A DNA stretch of 64,000 nucleotides, taken from assembly GCA_021804965.1 (NCBI GenBank), contig JAJZGG010000002.1:35347-99346 (forward strand), read 5' to 3'. Below are positions 24,185 through 33,335 of this stretch, one piece after another. The position numbers and the translations under genes were made by a program. The notes under the pieces are model-generated. The model had not been told where the DNA came from, did not search any database, and was given only the letters and a program-made list of their open reading frames with translations. The number at the start of each line of letters is the position of its first letter. Position 1 is the stretch's first letter. The DNA is from Acidobacteriota bacterium. Lineage in GTDB: Bacteria > Acidobacteriota > Terriglobia > Terriglobales > Acidobacteriaceae.

Positions 24185-24640
24185 GTGCCCATTACAGAAT
24201 CACAAATTGAGCAGGCAAACTCGCAATTCTGGGGTCAGATGCTGGGCGTGGAGATGCGCCTGGTGGCCCAGGAGGCGGCTGGCTGGATGGAGGATGCGCA
24301 TATTGCCGGCTGGTGTCAGCTCTCCGGCGCCTGGAGCGGACGCATTGAGGTGCGCATGACACACGGACTGGCGGCCATGGCCACGCAGACGATGCTTGCT
24401 GTTCCGGAGGACTCCGTGCAGGAGTCCGACGTGATGGATGCGGTGAAGGAGATTGCCAACATGATTGCCGGAACCATCAAGTCGACCCTGCCGCGCCCCT
24501 GTTCGATGACCGTTCCCGAAGCAATGGTGGAGACGGCACTGCCGGTGTCTGCGGAGAGTGCGGCATGCAGCGCACAGTTTCAGCACGATGCAGGGCAGCT
24601 GATGGTGCGGCTGGTGGAGCGTACCGGCGAAAGCCAATAG
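24185..24640 (+). CDS. CheX-like chemotaxis phosphatase
   Basis: About 152 residues resembling the CheX/CheC family, which dephosphorylates CheY-P. The ExxN signature is visible in DAVKEIANMIAGTIKSTL (Glu and Asn on one helix face), with the expected beta strands before and after it. A short start GTG 24185 after GAGG is preferred to 24143. No cheA/cheY is nearby, though motAB lies 21 kb on. An imperfect hairpin near 24672-24698 lies in the gap to the convergent gene. Confidence 0.72.
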   Translation: MPITESQIEQANSQFWGQMLGVEMRLVAQEAAGWMEDAHIAGWCQLSGAWSGRIEVRMTHGLAAMATQTMLAVPEDSVQESDVMDAVKEIANMIAGTIKSTLPRPCSMTVPEAMVETALPVSAESAACSAQFQHDAGQLMVRLVERTGESQ

Positions 24641-24720
24641 GGTATCGGTGCAGGATACCAGTGCAGAATGAGCAGGAGCATTCGCCGGAAAATGGCGGAA
24701 TGCCCCTGCCGGAGCAGCAA

Positions 24721-25941
24721 TCAGGAGAGATGGCTGAACGGAGTGCGGCGCAGTCGTGGGTGCAGCGGTGCCGGTTCCAGCCCGGCCGTATCGGTGGGCA
24801 TGACCTCGAGGAAGGCTTTCCGGAACGCAGCCATTTCGCTGTCCGTGCCGACGGTGATGCGGACAGAATCCGGCCATGCCGGCCAGACGCGACCAATGTA
24901 AATCTCCTTTTTGGCCAGGGCTGCCTGAACCTGTCCTCCGGGGCGGCGTACGTTGAGCATGAAGCAGTTGCTGACCGAGGGAGTGACGGCGTAGCCATGG
25001 CTGCGCAGAAAGCCGATATTCTCCTCGCGCAGGGAGGCCATGATCTTTCGGCGCGTGGGAACAAGCTCGGGGTCGAGCAGGCTGGCTTTGGCAGCAGCCA
25101 CTGCGGTGATGGGCAGGGGATTCTGCCCGCCGAGCGGAGTGACCTTCTGGAGCAGATCGGGGCGTCCGACCAGGAATCCCATGCGAATGCCGGCCATTCC
25201 ATACAGCTTGGAGAAGGTGCGCAGAACGAGGACGTTCTTGCCCTGCTTGACCAGCCCGATGCAGGAAGGCATTTCCGTGAAGTGGATATACGCCTCGTCC
25301 ACCAGCGCGACACTGCCTTCCGGAAGCTGGTCGATGGTTTCTTCGATCTCCGCGAAGGGAGTGGTCGTGCCGGTGGGGTTGTTGGGATTGCAGATGTAGA
25401 TCACTCCGGGCGTTTTGGAGGCCATTCGCATGGCCTTCATGTCATGCGTTGCCGCACCCTTGGGATCGGCCAGAGGCACCTTCAGGATGGGAGCCTGGGC
25501 TGCCTGCGCGGCCCAGGTGGGAGCCTCGTAGGTGGGATCGGCCACGACGAGCGGTCGGTTGGCCGAACAAAAGGCAAGCACCGTCAGGTGGAGTGGCTCA
25601 CTGGAGCCGGCGTAAGCGACCACCATCTCCGGATCGAGACCCTGCTGATGAGCAAAAAGCTCGGAGAGCCCCGCTTCCTTATCGAAGAGATAGCGACCAC
25701 CCCTTGGGATCATGGCCGCGATGGCCTGACGCGCTCCTTCGGAAGGTCCCATGGGGTTTTCGTTGGCATCGATGTGGATGCCCTGGTCCGAAGGGGCAAA
25801 CTTCGGGATGGCGGCATGGGCCAGGTGGGATTCGGTCACAAACGGGAGTCCGGCAAGCGCGGATGAGGCGGCTGCGGCACGCAGGAAGTTGCGGCGGGAG
25901 AGTCCGCCAGAGAGGGAAGTGTTTGCGGGTGGGAATGGCAT
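24721..25941 (-). CDS. Tat-exported class I/II aminotransferase, histidinol-phosphate aminotransferase-like
   Basis: 406 residues. The N-terminus carries a twin-arginine signal (SRRNFLRAAAASSALAG), so the enzyme is probably folded with PLP in the cytoplasm and exported. The rest is a fold-type I aminotransferase: DANENPMGPSEGA, AGSSEPLHL, CNPNNPTGT (PLP ring and substrate), LVDEAYIHF, and the Schiff-base Lys in LRTFSKLYGMAGIRMGF. This is the HisC-like sequence type, but export makes a role in histidine synthesis unlikely. It is divergent from the SSS symporter gene. Confidence 0.85.
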   Translation of the reverse strand: MPFPPANTSLSGGLSRRNFLRAAAASSALAGLPFVTESHLAHAAIPKFAPSDQGIHIDANENPMGPSEGARQAIAAMIPRGGRYLFDKEAGLSELFAHQQGLDPEMVVAYAGSSEPLHLTVLAFCSANRPLVVADPTYEAPTWAAQAAQAPILKVPLADPKGAATHDMKAMRMASKTPGVIYICNPNNPTGTTTPFAEIEETIDQLPEGSVALVDEAYIHFTEMPSCIGLVKQGKNVLVLRTFSKLYGMAGIRMGFLVGRPDLLQKVTPLGGQNPLPITAVAAAKASLLDPELVPTRRKIMASLREENIGFLRSHGYAVTPSVSNCFMLNVRRPGGQVQAALAKKEIYIGRVWPAWPDSVRITVGTDSEMAAFRKAFLEVMPTDTAGLEPAPLHPRLRRTPFSHLS

Positions 25942-26062
25942 GGCAGGATTCCTTTTGGGTAGAGATTGGGAAGTGACCGCAGAGGAACTATTCGCTTGTA
26001 GGCGGAAAAGCGCATTCCATGCCTCAACTTAGCCTTGAATCGGGTGGAATACAAGGGAAAAA

Positions 26063-26117
26063 TCGGGATTGGGCCGGGATTGGGCAGGGAATGAACCGGG
26101 ATTCGTCCGGGATCAGG
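26063..26117. repeat. Five 11-bp direct repeats in the divergent promoter region
   Basis: Units TCGGGATTGGG, CCGGGATTGGG, CAGGGAATGAA, CCGGGATTCGT and CCGGGATCAGG run head to tail at 11-base spacing, about one DNA turn. They lie in the 330-base gap (25942-26271) between the aminotransferase (minus) and the symporter (plus). The rest of the gap, including an AT-rich tract near 26170-26205, shows no gene and probably holds the promoters. Confidence 0.75.
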
Positions 26118-26271
26118 CTGGGGAATATGCGAAACGGCCGAGGGTGGATGCAGAGAAACAGGAAGAAAACTTGACAACTGTATAACTAAACCAATTTACT
26201 GGTTGGACGTGAGGCTTGTGTCCGCTGCCGAAAGCAGCCGGGAAATGCGAGCTTGAGGTTATGATGCTGCC

Positions 26272-28044
26272 ATGTTGACCGCACCTGTACTTTCCTTGGG
26301 CAATTCCCTGCCTGCTGCCACGGCTGTGGCGCTCACCACGACTTCCCTGGCTCGTCTGGGCGGGCTGGATATCGCCGTCATCGTCGTCTATTTTGCGATG
26401 GTGATGTGGATTGGCTATTACCTGAAGAGTCGCGCCAATACGAGCGAAGAGTTCTTCATGGCCGGTCGTGAGATGACCGCCTGGATTGCCGGACTGAGTT
26501 TTGTTTCGGCAAATCTGGGATCGCTGGAGTTGATGGGCTGGGCCGGTTCCGCCTACCAGTATGGAATTCTGGCCGCGCACTGGTACTGGATCGGTGCCAT
26601 CCCGGCGATGCTGTTTCTCGGCATTGTGATGATGCCGTTCTACTACGTCTCGAAGACGCATTCCGTGCCGGGCTACCTGAAGCTGCGCTTTGGGCAGGGT
26701 TCCAGCACGGTGGCTGCGGTTTCGTTTGCGTTCATGACGATCCTGATGAGCGGCGTGAACATGTTCTCCATGGCGCTGGTGATGAAGGTGGTGCTGGGTT
26801 GGAATATCACGTTCAGCATCGTGGTTTCCTCGCTGGCCGTTGCTGCCTATGTGGCACTGGGCGGGCTGCGTTCGGCCATCTTCAATGAGGTGCTGCAGTT
26901 CGTGCTCATCTGGGGCGGTGCGCTGCTGGTGCCGATTCTGGGCATGATTGACGCCGGTGGCTGGACGGGATTGAAGAATCGGATCCTGACCAACTTTCAG
27001 GGGCAGGATTATCTGCATCTGTGGCGCGGACTGGGCCACTTCCATGACAACCCGATGGGCGTGCACTGGACGGGCATTATCTTCGGCCTGGGCTTTGCCA
27101 TCAGCTTTGGCTACTGGACGACAGACTTCCTGGTGGTGCAGCGCGTGCTGGCCGCCAACAGCCTGCGCTCGGCGCGCATGGCACCGGTGATCGGGTCGTT
27201 CTTCAAGATGGCGGTTCCGTTTATCGTCATTCTTCCCGGCATTCTGGGCTTGGTCGTGCTGCATAATCCCGATGGCAGCCTGATGCATCTGGTGGGCGAG
27301 AATATTGTGAGTGCGCATCCGGGTGCCGGTTTGCACAGCTACAACGAGGTGCTGCCGTTGATGCTGGTGCGCTACTGCGGACCCGGACTGCTGGGCCTGG
27401 GGATCACGGCGCTGATTGCCGGCTTCATGAGCGGCATGGCGGGCAACGTGAGCGCCTTTGCCGCGGTCTGGACCTATGACATTTATCAGCCGATGCTGCG
27501 GCGCAATGCGCGTGATGAGCACTATGTGACCGTCGGTCGTTGGGCGACGGTGCTGGGCGTGGTCATCTCGATTGGCGCGGCGTATCTGGTGATGAACGCG
27601 CAGGGCATCATGGACTATGTGCAGGCCCTCTTCAGCTTCTTCATCGCGCCGCTGCTTGGCGCCATCCTGATGGGGATGTTCTGGAAGCGAGCCACGCGTC
27701 AGGGCGGCTTCTGGGGATTGCTGATTGGAACCGTGACCTCGGTCTCGCTGTGGGCGTGGGTTCACTTTGATCCCTCTGCGCTGCGCTATGTGGCTCTGTC
27801 GCCGGATGCCAGGGATATGGCGGAGAATATGTATCGCGCCCTATGGAGCCTGAGCATTACGGTGATCATCACCTTCGTGGTGAGTCTGTTTACCAAGCCG
27901 AGAGATGCGGGCGAATTGAATGGGCTTGTGTACGGCGCGACGGTGTTGCCGGCGGAAGATCCGGTGGCGTTTTACAAGAGTGAGCTTTTCTGGGCTGCCA
28001 TTGCGGTGGTGGTGTTTGTGGCTCTGAACGTGATGTTCTGGTAG
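26272..28044 (+). CDS. Sodium:solute symporter (SSS family), probable sugar carrier
   Basis: 590 residues with about 14 membrane helices. Family marks are RANTSEEFFMAGREMTAW after helix 1, a GGLRSAIFNEVLQF block, and the sodium-site region LGITALIAGFMSGMAGNVSAFAAVWTYDIY. The layout is that of SGLT-type glucose/galactose/myo-inositol carriers. It leads a group with a two-helix membrane protein, an aldose isomerase-like enzyme and an M24-like protein. This context points to uptake of a sugar or deoxysugar. Confidence 0.9.
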   Translation: MLTAPVLSLGNSLPAATAVALTTTSLARLGGLDIAVIVVYFAMVMWIGYYLKSRANTSEEFFMAGREMTAWIAGLSFVSANLGSLELMGWAGSAYQYGILAAHWYWIGAIPAMLFLGIVMMPFYYVSKTHSVPGYLKLRFGQGSSTVAAVSFAFMTILMSGVNMFSMALVMKVVLGWNITFSIVVSSLAVAAYVALGGLRSAIFNEVLQFVLIWGGALLVPILGMIDAGGWTGLKNRILTNFQGQDYLHLWRGLGHFHDNPMGVHWTGIIFGLGFAISFGYWTTDFLVVQRVLAANSLRSARMAPVIGSFFKMAVPFIVILPGILGLVVLHNPDGSLMHLVGENIVSAHPGAGLHSYNEVLPLMLVRYCGPGLLGLGITALIAGFMSGMAGNVSAFAAVWTYDIYQPMLRRNARDEHYVTVGRWATVLGVVISIGAAYLVMNAQGIMDYVQALFSFFIAPLLGAILMGMFWKRATRQGGFWGLLIGTVTSVSLWAWVHFDPSALRYVALSPDARDMAENMYRALWSLSITVIITFVVSLFTKPRDAGELNGLVYGATVLPAEDPVAFYKSELFWAAIAVVVFVALNVMFW

Positions 28045-28054
28045 AGGTGCAGAG

Positions 28055-28267
28055 ATGGAAGGATCGCGAGAGATACCGATCTGGTTTTTTATCGGAGTGC
28101 TGTTATCCATCTACGGCGTGATGATCTTCGGCTATGGGCTCTGGGAGCTCATCACCGGACATCTGGCGCACGTGGTGCTGGCCCGGTTGCATGCCCCTGT
28201 CTGGTGGGGAGCGATCATGCTGGTTCTCGGTCTGTTCTATCTGGTGCGATTCCGGCCGGGTCGCTGA
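28055..28267 (+). CDS. Small two-helix membrane protein after the symporter
   Basis: 70 residues with two hydrophobic helices (WFFIGVLLSIYGVMIFGYGLW and WWGAIMLVLGLFYLVRF). AGAGG precedes the ATG with seven bases. It begins ten bases after the symporter stop, so it is translated from the same transcript. It may be a symporter accessory subunit; no named family is recognised. Confidence 0.7.
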   Translation: MEGSREIPIWFFIGVLLSIYGVMIFGYGLWELITGHLAHVVLARLHAPVWWGAIMLVLGLFYLVRFRPGR

Positions 28268-28429
28268 CAGCCGGGGATCGTATGCTGAAAGTGCGACTGG
28301 AGCAAAGTTGCGCAGACGCATGGATCGAGAAATGGATCATCCAATTCGGAGATGCAGGGCAGTGCCTGGAGCAGGTGCGAACGCCAATTTCCGCTGAAGA
28401 GAACGAAACATAACATGGGAGTGACTGAG

Positions 28430-29857
28430 ATGGCAGCGCAAAGGCAGTTGACGTACGGTGTGGTGGTGGGCAATCGCGGCTTTTTTCCGGATCAGCTTGC
28501 AAAGTCCGGCCGCGAGGAGATGATTCAGGCAATCACGGCCACTGGTGCGAAGGCGATCGTGCTCACCGCGGAGGAGTCCAAGTTTGGAGCGGTGGAGACA
28601 TTTGCAGAGGCACAGCGTTGCGCGGAGCTGTTCAAGAAGCACGCCGCCGAGATTGACGGCATCGTGGTCACACTGCCCAACTTTGGCGATGAAAGAGGCG
28701 TGGCCGATGCCATCCGTCTGGCTGGTTTGCATGTGCCGGTTCTGGTGCAGGCCACACCGGATCGCAGCGATGCGATGACGATTGCGACCCGCAGGGACAG
28801 CTTTTGCGGCAAGATGAGCGTCTGCAACAACCTGATGCAGTATGGCATTCCGTACTCCCTGACGACGTTGCACACGGAGGCTCCCCAGTCGGCGGAGTTC
28901 AAGGCGGACCTGGATTGGTTTGGACAGGTTTGCCGCGTGGTGCGCGGGCTGAAGAATCTGCGCATTGGTGCCATTGGCGCCCGTCCTTCGGCCTTCAATA
29001 CGGTCCGCTATTCGGAGCGCATCCTGGAGACGCATGGCATTTCCGTGGAGCCGATTGATCTGTCGGAGATCATGGGACGCATTGAGCGCATGAAGGACAG
29101 CGATGACCTGGCACAGGCCAAGCTGGCTGCGATCAAGGGCTATGTCAGCACCTCGGGAATTCCGGATGCCGCGCTGCTCAAGATGGCCAAGCTGGGCGCA
29201 GTGATTGACGTGTGGATGAAGCAGACTGCGGTGACCGTGAGTGCGGTGCAGTGCTGGACTTCGCTGGAGGAGTACTTCGGCGTGGTGCCCTGCACCATCA
29301 TGAGCATGATGTCCAATGATCTGATTCCCTCCGCCTGCGAGGTGGATGTTCCCGGCACGCTGAGCATGCACATGCTGGCACTGGCTTCCGGCACGCCGTC
29401 AGCCCTGCTGGACTGGAACAACAACTACGGCAGCGATCCGAACAAATGTGTCTGCTTCCACTGCTCCAACCTGCCGAAGCACTTTTTCAAGGAAGTGAAG
29501 ATGGACTTCCAGGAGATCATTGCCGGAACGGTGGGCAAGGAAAACACCTTTGGCACCTGTGTGGGCCGGGTGAAGAGCGGCGCGATGAGCTATGCGCGGT
29601 TCTCCACGGATGATCGTCGTGGTGTGATTCGCGGCTATGTTGGTCCGGGACAGTTTACCGATGATCCGCTGACCACATTTGGCGGCGCGGGAGTGGCTGA
29701 GATTCCAGAGCTGCAGAAGCTGTTGCGCTATATCTGCCGCGAAGGATTCGAGCATCATGTGGCAGCGAACTTCAGCGATGTTTCGCGTGCCCTGCATGAG
29801 GCTGCCGTGCGCTACCTGGGCTTCGAGAGCCACTATCACCCGGCTCTGGAAGACTAG
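28430..29857 (+). CDS. L-fucose/L-arabinose isomerase-like protein
   Basis: 475 residues of the fucose/arabinose isomerase fold. Probable metal ligands are Glu304 in SACEVDVPGTL, Asp328 in ALLDWNNNYG and His442/443 in FEHHVAANFSD. The N-terminal part is Rossmann-like (TYGVVVGNRGFF, GIVVTLPNFGDERG). The family converts aldoses to ketoses with Mn2+. GGGAG precedes ATG 28430 by eight bases, better than ATG 28415. It follows the SSS symporter and precedes an M24-like gene, suggesting one catabolic locus. The exact sugar is unknown. Confidence 0.83.
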   Translation: MAAQRQLTYGVVVGNRGFFPDQLAKSGREEMIQAITATGAKAIVLTAEESKFGAVETFAEAQRCAELFKKHAAEIDGIVVTLPNFGDERGVADAIRLAGLHVPVLVQATPDRSDAMTIATRRDSFCGKMSVCNNLMQYGIPYSLTTLHTEAPQSAEFKADLDWFGQVCRVVRGLKNLRIGAIGARPSAFNTVRYSERILETHGISVEPIDLSEIMGRIERMKDSDDLAQAKLAAIKGYVSTSGIPDAALLKMAKLGAVIDVWMKQTAVTVSAVQCWTSLEEYFGVVPCTIMSMMSNDLIPSACEVDVPGTLSMHMLALASGTPSALLDWNNNYGSDPNKCVCFHCSNLPKHFFKEVKMDFQEIIAGTVGKENTFGTCVGRVKSGAMSYARFSTDDRRGVIRGYVGPGQFTDDPLTTFGGAGVAEIPELQKLLRYICREGFEHHVAANFSDVSRALHEAAVRYLGFESHYHPALED

Positions 29858-29902
29858 GGCCTGTTAACGCAGTGAAAAGCCGAATAGACGACATGAGGTG
29901 CC

Positions 29903-31051
29903 ATGGGCATTGCTAAGGATCTGACTGTGGACGGAGCGGTGCTGGTCACCGCTTCGGACTGGAGCACGGAGATTGACGCCAAGCGTGCCCGCCTCGTAGA
30001 GTGGATGCGCTCGCAGCATCTGGAAGGCGTGCTGCTGCGACGAAGCGAGAACATCGCCTGGATCACGGGCGGAGCAGTGGAGTTGCGCGTCCTCACGCCC
30101 TGCGAAACGGGCGTTGGCTCGGTGCTCGTGACGCAGGAAGGCAAATGTTTTTTCCTGACCACGGCCAATGAAGCACCGCGGCTGACGGACGAAGAGTTCG
30201 GTGCGCTTGGCTTTGAGCCGATCATCTTTCCATGGGCTGAGGATGACACGGTGGATCGCGCGCTGGAGTTGGCGGGCCCGCACGTTGCCTGTGATGTGCC
30301 GGCAGTCGGGATGGTGGCTGCGAATCTTGCCCCGCTGCGCGCCAGTCTTTCCAAGCCGGAGATTGAGCGTATGCGCTGGCTGGGCCGGGCCACGGCCACA
30401 GCCACGGCAGACGTGCTGCGCACACTGCAACCGGGCATCAGCGAGTTCGAGATGGAGGCCCGGGTGGCGTCGGCACTGCTGCAGCGCGGCATTCTGCCGT
30501 CGGTCTATCTGATGGCAGTCGATGACCGGATCGTGCGCTACAAGCATGCGGTTGCGCGCGGCCGGCGAATGGAGCGATTTGCCATGCTGAACCTGTGCGC
30601 ACGACGATGGGGCCTGACGGTTTCCATTACGCGATTTGCGCACGTGGGGCCGTTGCCACCGGAACTGCAGCGTGGATTGGAAGCTGCGGCCGCAGTGAAT
30701 GCATCCCTGCTGCACCATACGCGCGTCGGGGCCACGTCTGCAGAACTCTATCGCGTGGCAAAGCAGAGGTATGCCGATGCCGGTTTTGCCGGCGAAGAGT
30801 TGCGGCATCATCAGGGCGGCGCCACGGGTTACTGGGAGCGGGAATGGGTTGCCACGCCGGAGGGCACGGAGCAGGTGCAGGATTGCCAGGCGTTTGCATG
30901 GAATCCCAGCGCGGCCGGGGGCAAGGCTGAGGACACCGTGCTGCTTTGCGACGGCGTGATTGAGACGCTCACGGCCACACCGGATCTTCCGCTGCTGCCA
31001 GCAGGCTGCGAGGGTGTTGCCTATCCGGCTGCGGGTGTGCTGCTGCTCTGA
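29903..31051 (+). CDS. M24 (creatinase/prolidase-fold) protein lacking metal aspartates
   Basis: 382 residues with a creatinase N-domain (RLVEWMRSQHLEGVLLRRSENIAWITGG) and a pita-bread C-domain (KPEIERMRWLGRATATATADVL, HHQGGATGY). The two metal-binding Asp of M24 peptidases, normally in a DxG...SDITR pattern, are changed to Asn (LNLCARR) and Ser (TVSITRF), while one His (HHQGG) is kept. It is therefore unlikely to be a two-metal peptidase. Placed 45 bases after the isomerase gene, it may act on a sugar derivative or bind one; this is inference. Confidence 0.75.
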   Translation: MGIAKDLTVDGAVLVTASDWSTEIDAKRARLVEWMRSQHLEGVLLRRSENIAWITGGAVELRVLTPCETGVGSVLVTQEGKCFFLTTANEAPRLTDEEFGALGFEPIIFPWAEDDTVDRALELAGPHVACDVPAVGMVAANLAPLRASLSKPEIERMRWLGRATATATADVLRTLQPGISEFEMEARVASALLQRGILPSVYLMAVDDRIVRYKHAVARGRRMERFAMLNLCARRWGLTVSITRFAHVGPLPPELQRGLEAAAAVNASLLHHTRVGATSAELYRVAKQRYADAGFAGEELRHHQGGATGYWEREWVATPEGTEQVQDCQAFAWNPSAAGGKAEDTVLLCDGVIETLTATPDLPLLPAGCEGVAYPAAGVLLL

Positions 31052-31121
31052 GCGAACCAATCCGTACGATCCAAACCGGGCGAACTCAACTGAGCCATCC
31101 AGCCAGACGCTGCGCTGGACG

Positions 31122-32084
31122 TTATCGGGCAGCGGTGGAGGTTGCCCGGGTGGCGGCTGGAATGAAGGTCAGCCGTGCGGTGAGCACCACGAGTGCGGAC
31201 CAGAGTACATCCGCGCCCAGCAGATGAAGCACCTGCATCCAGACCGGGGCCAGCAGCACGACGTCGAGTGCGCCAAGCAGGTACTGCGCCGCTAGCAGGC
31301 CGACGACCAGTGAGGATAGTTTGCGGTTATCCCACGGCCCGCCCCGGCGATTGGCGCGAATCAGGACCCAGATCAAAAAAATGCTGGCCAGAATGGCAAA
31401 GGTCGGATGCGTCCACCGCCAGCGCAAAAGCCAGGTGCTGCGCGACGAGAAATCCTCCGCAAGAGAGGATTGCAGGGATGTAGCCGGGAAGAGTGTGTCG
31501 CCAAGCGCGGCCAGGGATCCGGTGACGCCCACGATCATCACGGAGAGCATGCCTATCGTGGTGCCGACTGCATGCGTGATGCGGAGGTCGCGCCAGCGAA
31601 TTCCTTCGCGCCGCCCGAGCAGGTGGGGTGTCATGGCAAGAGCCGCAACCAGCAGCAGGGTATTGCTGAGGTGCAGGGCCAGAAAGGGAGCGCGGAGCGG
31701 AGACTGGCTCGTCGCCGTCAATCCGAGTTTGACCAGCAAGGCTCCGAGCAAGGCTTCCGTAAAGGTGAAGAAGACGGCGGCGGAAGCAGCCCAGCGAGCC
31801 AGGTGATGTTGCACCGTGCCGCGCCAGGTGAAAACCAGCAGCGCCAGCACCAGGATGACGTCCAGGCCGGCTGTGATGCGATGGGCAAACTCGATCCATG
31901 TCTGCAGGCTGGGGGACTGTTGGATCACCGTGCCGTTGCAGAGTGGCCAGTGGTCGCCGCAGCCGGCCCCGGAGCCGGTGGCTCGCACAACGGTGCCCCA
32001 AAGAATGGTTGCGATGAAGTAGGCGAGCACGGCCCAGGCGAATCGACGCAATGCCGGAGACGGATTTTTTTCAATGACCTGCAT
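31122..32084 (-). CDS. ctaA: Heme A synthase (CtaA/Cox15)
   Basis: 320 residues with eight membrane helices. The first external loop GSGAGCGDHWPLCNG has the paired Cys seen in CtaA and Cox15 proteins. Heme-ligand histidines appear in IEFAHRITAG, LALHLSNTLL, RITHAVGTT/RWTHPTFAI and VLHLLGADVLW. The enzyme oxidises heme O to heme A for cytochrome oxidase, so the organism has an aa3-type oxidase. It is the last gene of the minus-strand run and begins about 20 bases after ackA. Confidence 0.9.
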   Translation of the reverse strand: MQVIEKNPSPALRRFAWAVLAYFIATILWGTVVRATGSGAGCGDHWPLCNGTVIQQSPSLQTWIEFAHRITAGLDVILVLALLVFTWRGTVQHHLARWAASAAVFFTFTEALLGALLVKLGLTATSQSPLRAPFLALHLSNTLLLVAALAMTPHLLGRREGIRWRDLRITHAVGTTIGMLSVMIVGVTGSLAALGDTLFPATSLQSSLAEDFSSRSTWLLRWRWTHPTFAILASIFLIWVLIRANRRGGPWDNRKLSSLVVGLLAAQYLLGALDVVLLAPVWMQVLHLLGADVLWSALVVLTARLTFIPAATRATSTAAR

Positions 32085-32105
32085 GGGATCTCCAAACGGC
32101 TTAGT

Positions 32106-33335
32106 TTAACGTAGCGGATGCAGTGTTTGCCTGTCTTCCTGCAGCAGCCGCAGCACGTGGCGGACGATGATGCCTTCTTCGTCGGGGGGCATGGTGCGGA
32201 CGACGATGGCAGCTCCTTCCGGGGAGATCTGTCGCGCTCCCGTGCGGGTATTCTGTTCCGGATCGAGTTCGATCCCGAGCCCTTCGAGTCCGCGGCAAAT
32301 CTCGGCGCGGGTTGCGGCGTCGTGCTCGCCAATGCCGCCGGTGAAGACAAGCATGTCCACCCCGCCCAGCACGGCAATGTAGGCCCCGATGTACTTGCGG
32401 ATGGCGGTTGTGTAGAGATCGACGGCCAGCCGTGCCTTTGCACTGCCTTCGGCAATGGCGCGGCGCAGGGTGCGCATGTCGTTGGATAGTTCGCTGACGC
32501 CATACAGCCCGGATTGGCGATTCACCATGTTCTCGACGGTCTGGATGGCATCCTCTGTGCTTGCGGCTGTCCGGGCAGCCTGCCGCAGCAGGAACAGGAG
32601 GACTCCGGGATCGATTTCACCGGTTCGCGTGGCCGAAATCAGCCCTCCGGTGGGAGTGAGGCCCATGGATGTATCCACGGAGCGCCCATCCCGAATTGCT
32701 GTGATGCTGGACCCATTGCCCAGGTGTGCCACGATGAGCCGCTGCGGCAGTGCAGTGCCCAGTTGGTCCACGATGGACTCATAGGACAGGCCATGCGCGC
32801 CGTAGCGATGGACACCCATCTGCGCAATGGAGGCGGGAACCGGAAGCATGCGGGCAACATCCGGCAGATCGCGATGAAACCAGCTGTCGAGAGCGATGAA
32901 GCTCGGGACTTCCGGATAGGCTTTCAGCGTGTGGCGAAGAATATGCAGCGCCGGCGGCGTGTGGAGCGGAGCAAAGTGGACATAGCGCTCAAGACATGCG
33001 ATGAGCTGGGGGGTTACCCTCTGGTTTTCGGTGACTTCCGGGCTGCTGGAGACCATGCGGTGTCCGATCGCCTGGGGAGCGGGAAATTCAGAATGCGTCG
33101 CAAGGACCTGCGTAATGTGTGCCAGTCCGGAAGCGGAGTCGGTAATCTCGAGGGCGGCGTCATGGAGCATGGTGCCATCGGCACGACGCAGCCAGCAGCG
33201 TCCGCGACCAGCCGAGCCAATTCCCTCCACGGCACCGGAGCAGAGCTGGCGCTGCTCTTCAGCATCCGCCCGGTAGCAGGCAAATTTGATCGAGGACGAA
33301 CCGGCGTTCAAAACCAGAATGGAGATTGTGCTCAC
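32106..33335 (-). CDS. ackA: Acetate kinase (acetate/propionate kinase family)
   Basis: 409 residues. The N-terminal LVLNAGSSSIKF, the GVHRYGAHGLSYE motif, HLGNGSSITAIRDGRSVDTSMGLTPTGG and VFTGGIGEHDA are diagnostic. The usual RVVHGG segment is RMVSSS here, a divergence in the acyl-phosphate site. It makes acetyl phosphate or ATP with a phosphate acetyltransferase (19466-20455). The start GTG 33335 overlaps the stop of the glycosyltransferase by four bases (GTGA), so it is translationally coupled. Confidence 0.88.
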   Translation of the reverse strand: MSTISILVLNAGSSSIKFACYRADAEEQRQLCSGAVEGIGSAGRGRCWLRRADGTMLHDAALEITDSASGLAHITQVLATHSEFPAPQAIGHRMVSSSPEVTENQRVTPQLIACLERYVHFAPLHTPPALHILRHTLKAYPEVPSFIALDSWFHRDLPDVARMLPVPASIAQMGVHRYGAHGLSYESIVDQLGTALPQRLIVAHLGNGSSITAIRDGRSVDTSMGLTPTGGLISATRTGEIDPGVLLFLLRQAARTAASTEDAIQTVENMVNRQSGLYGVSELSNDMRTLRRAIAEGSAKARLAVDLYTTAIRKYIGAYIAVLGGVDMLVFTGGIGEHDAATRAEICRGLEGLGIELDPEQNTRTGARQISPEGAAIVVRTMPPDEEGIIVRHVLRLLQEDRQTLHPLR

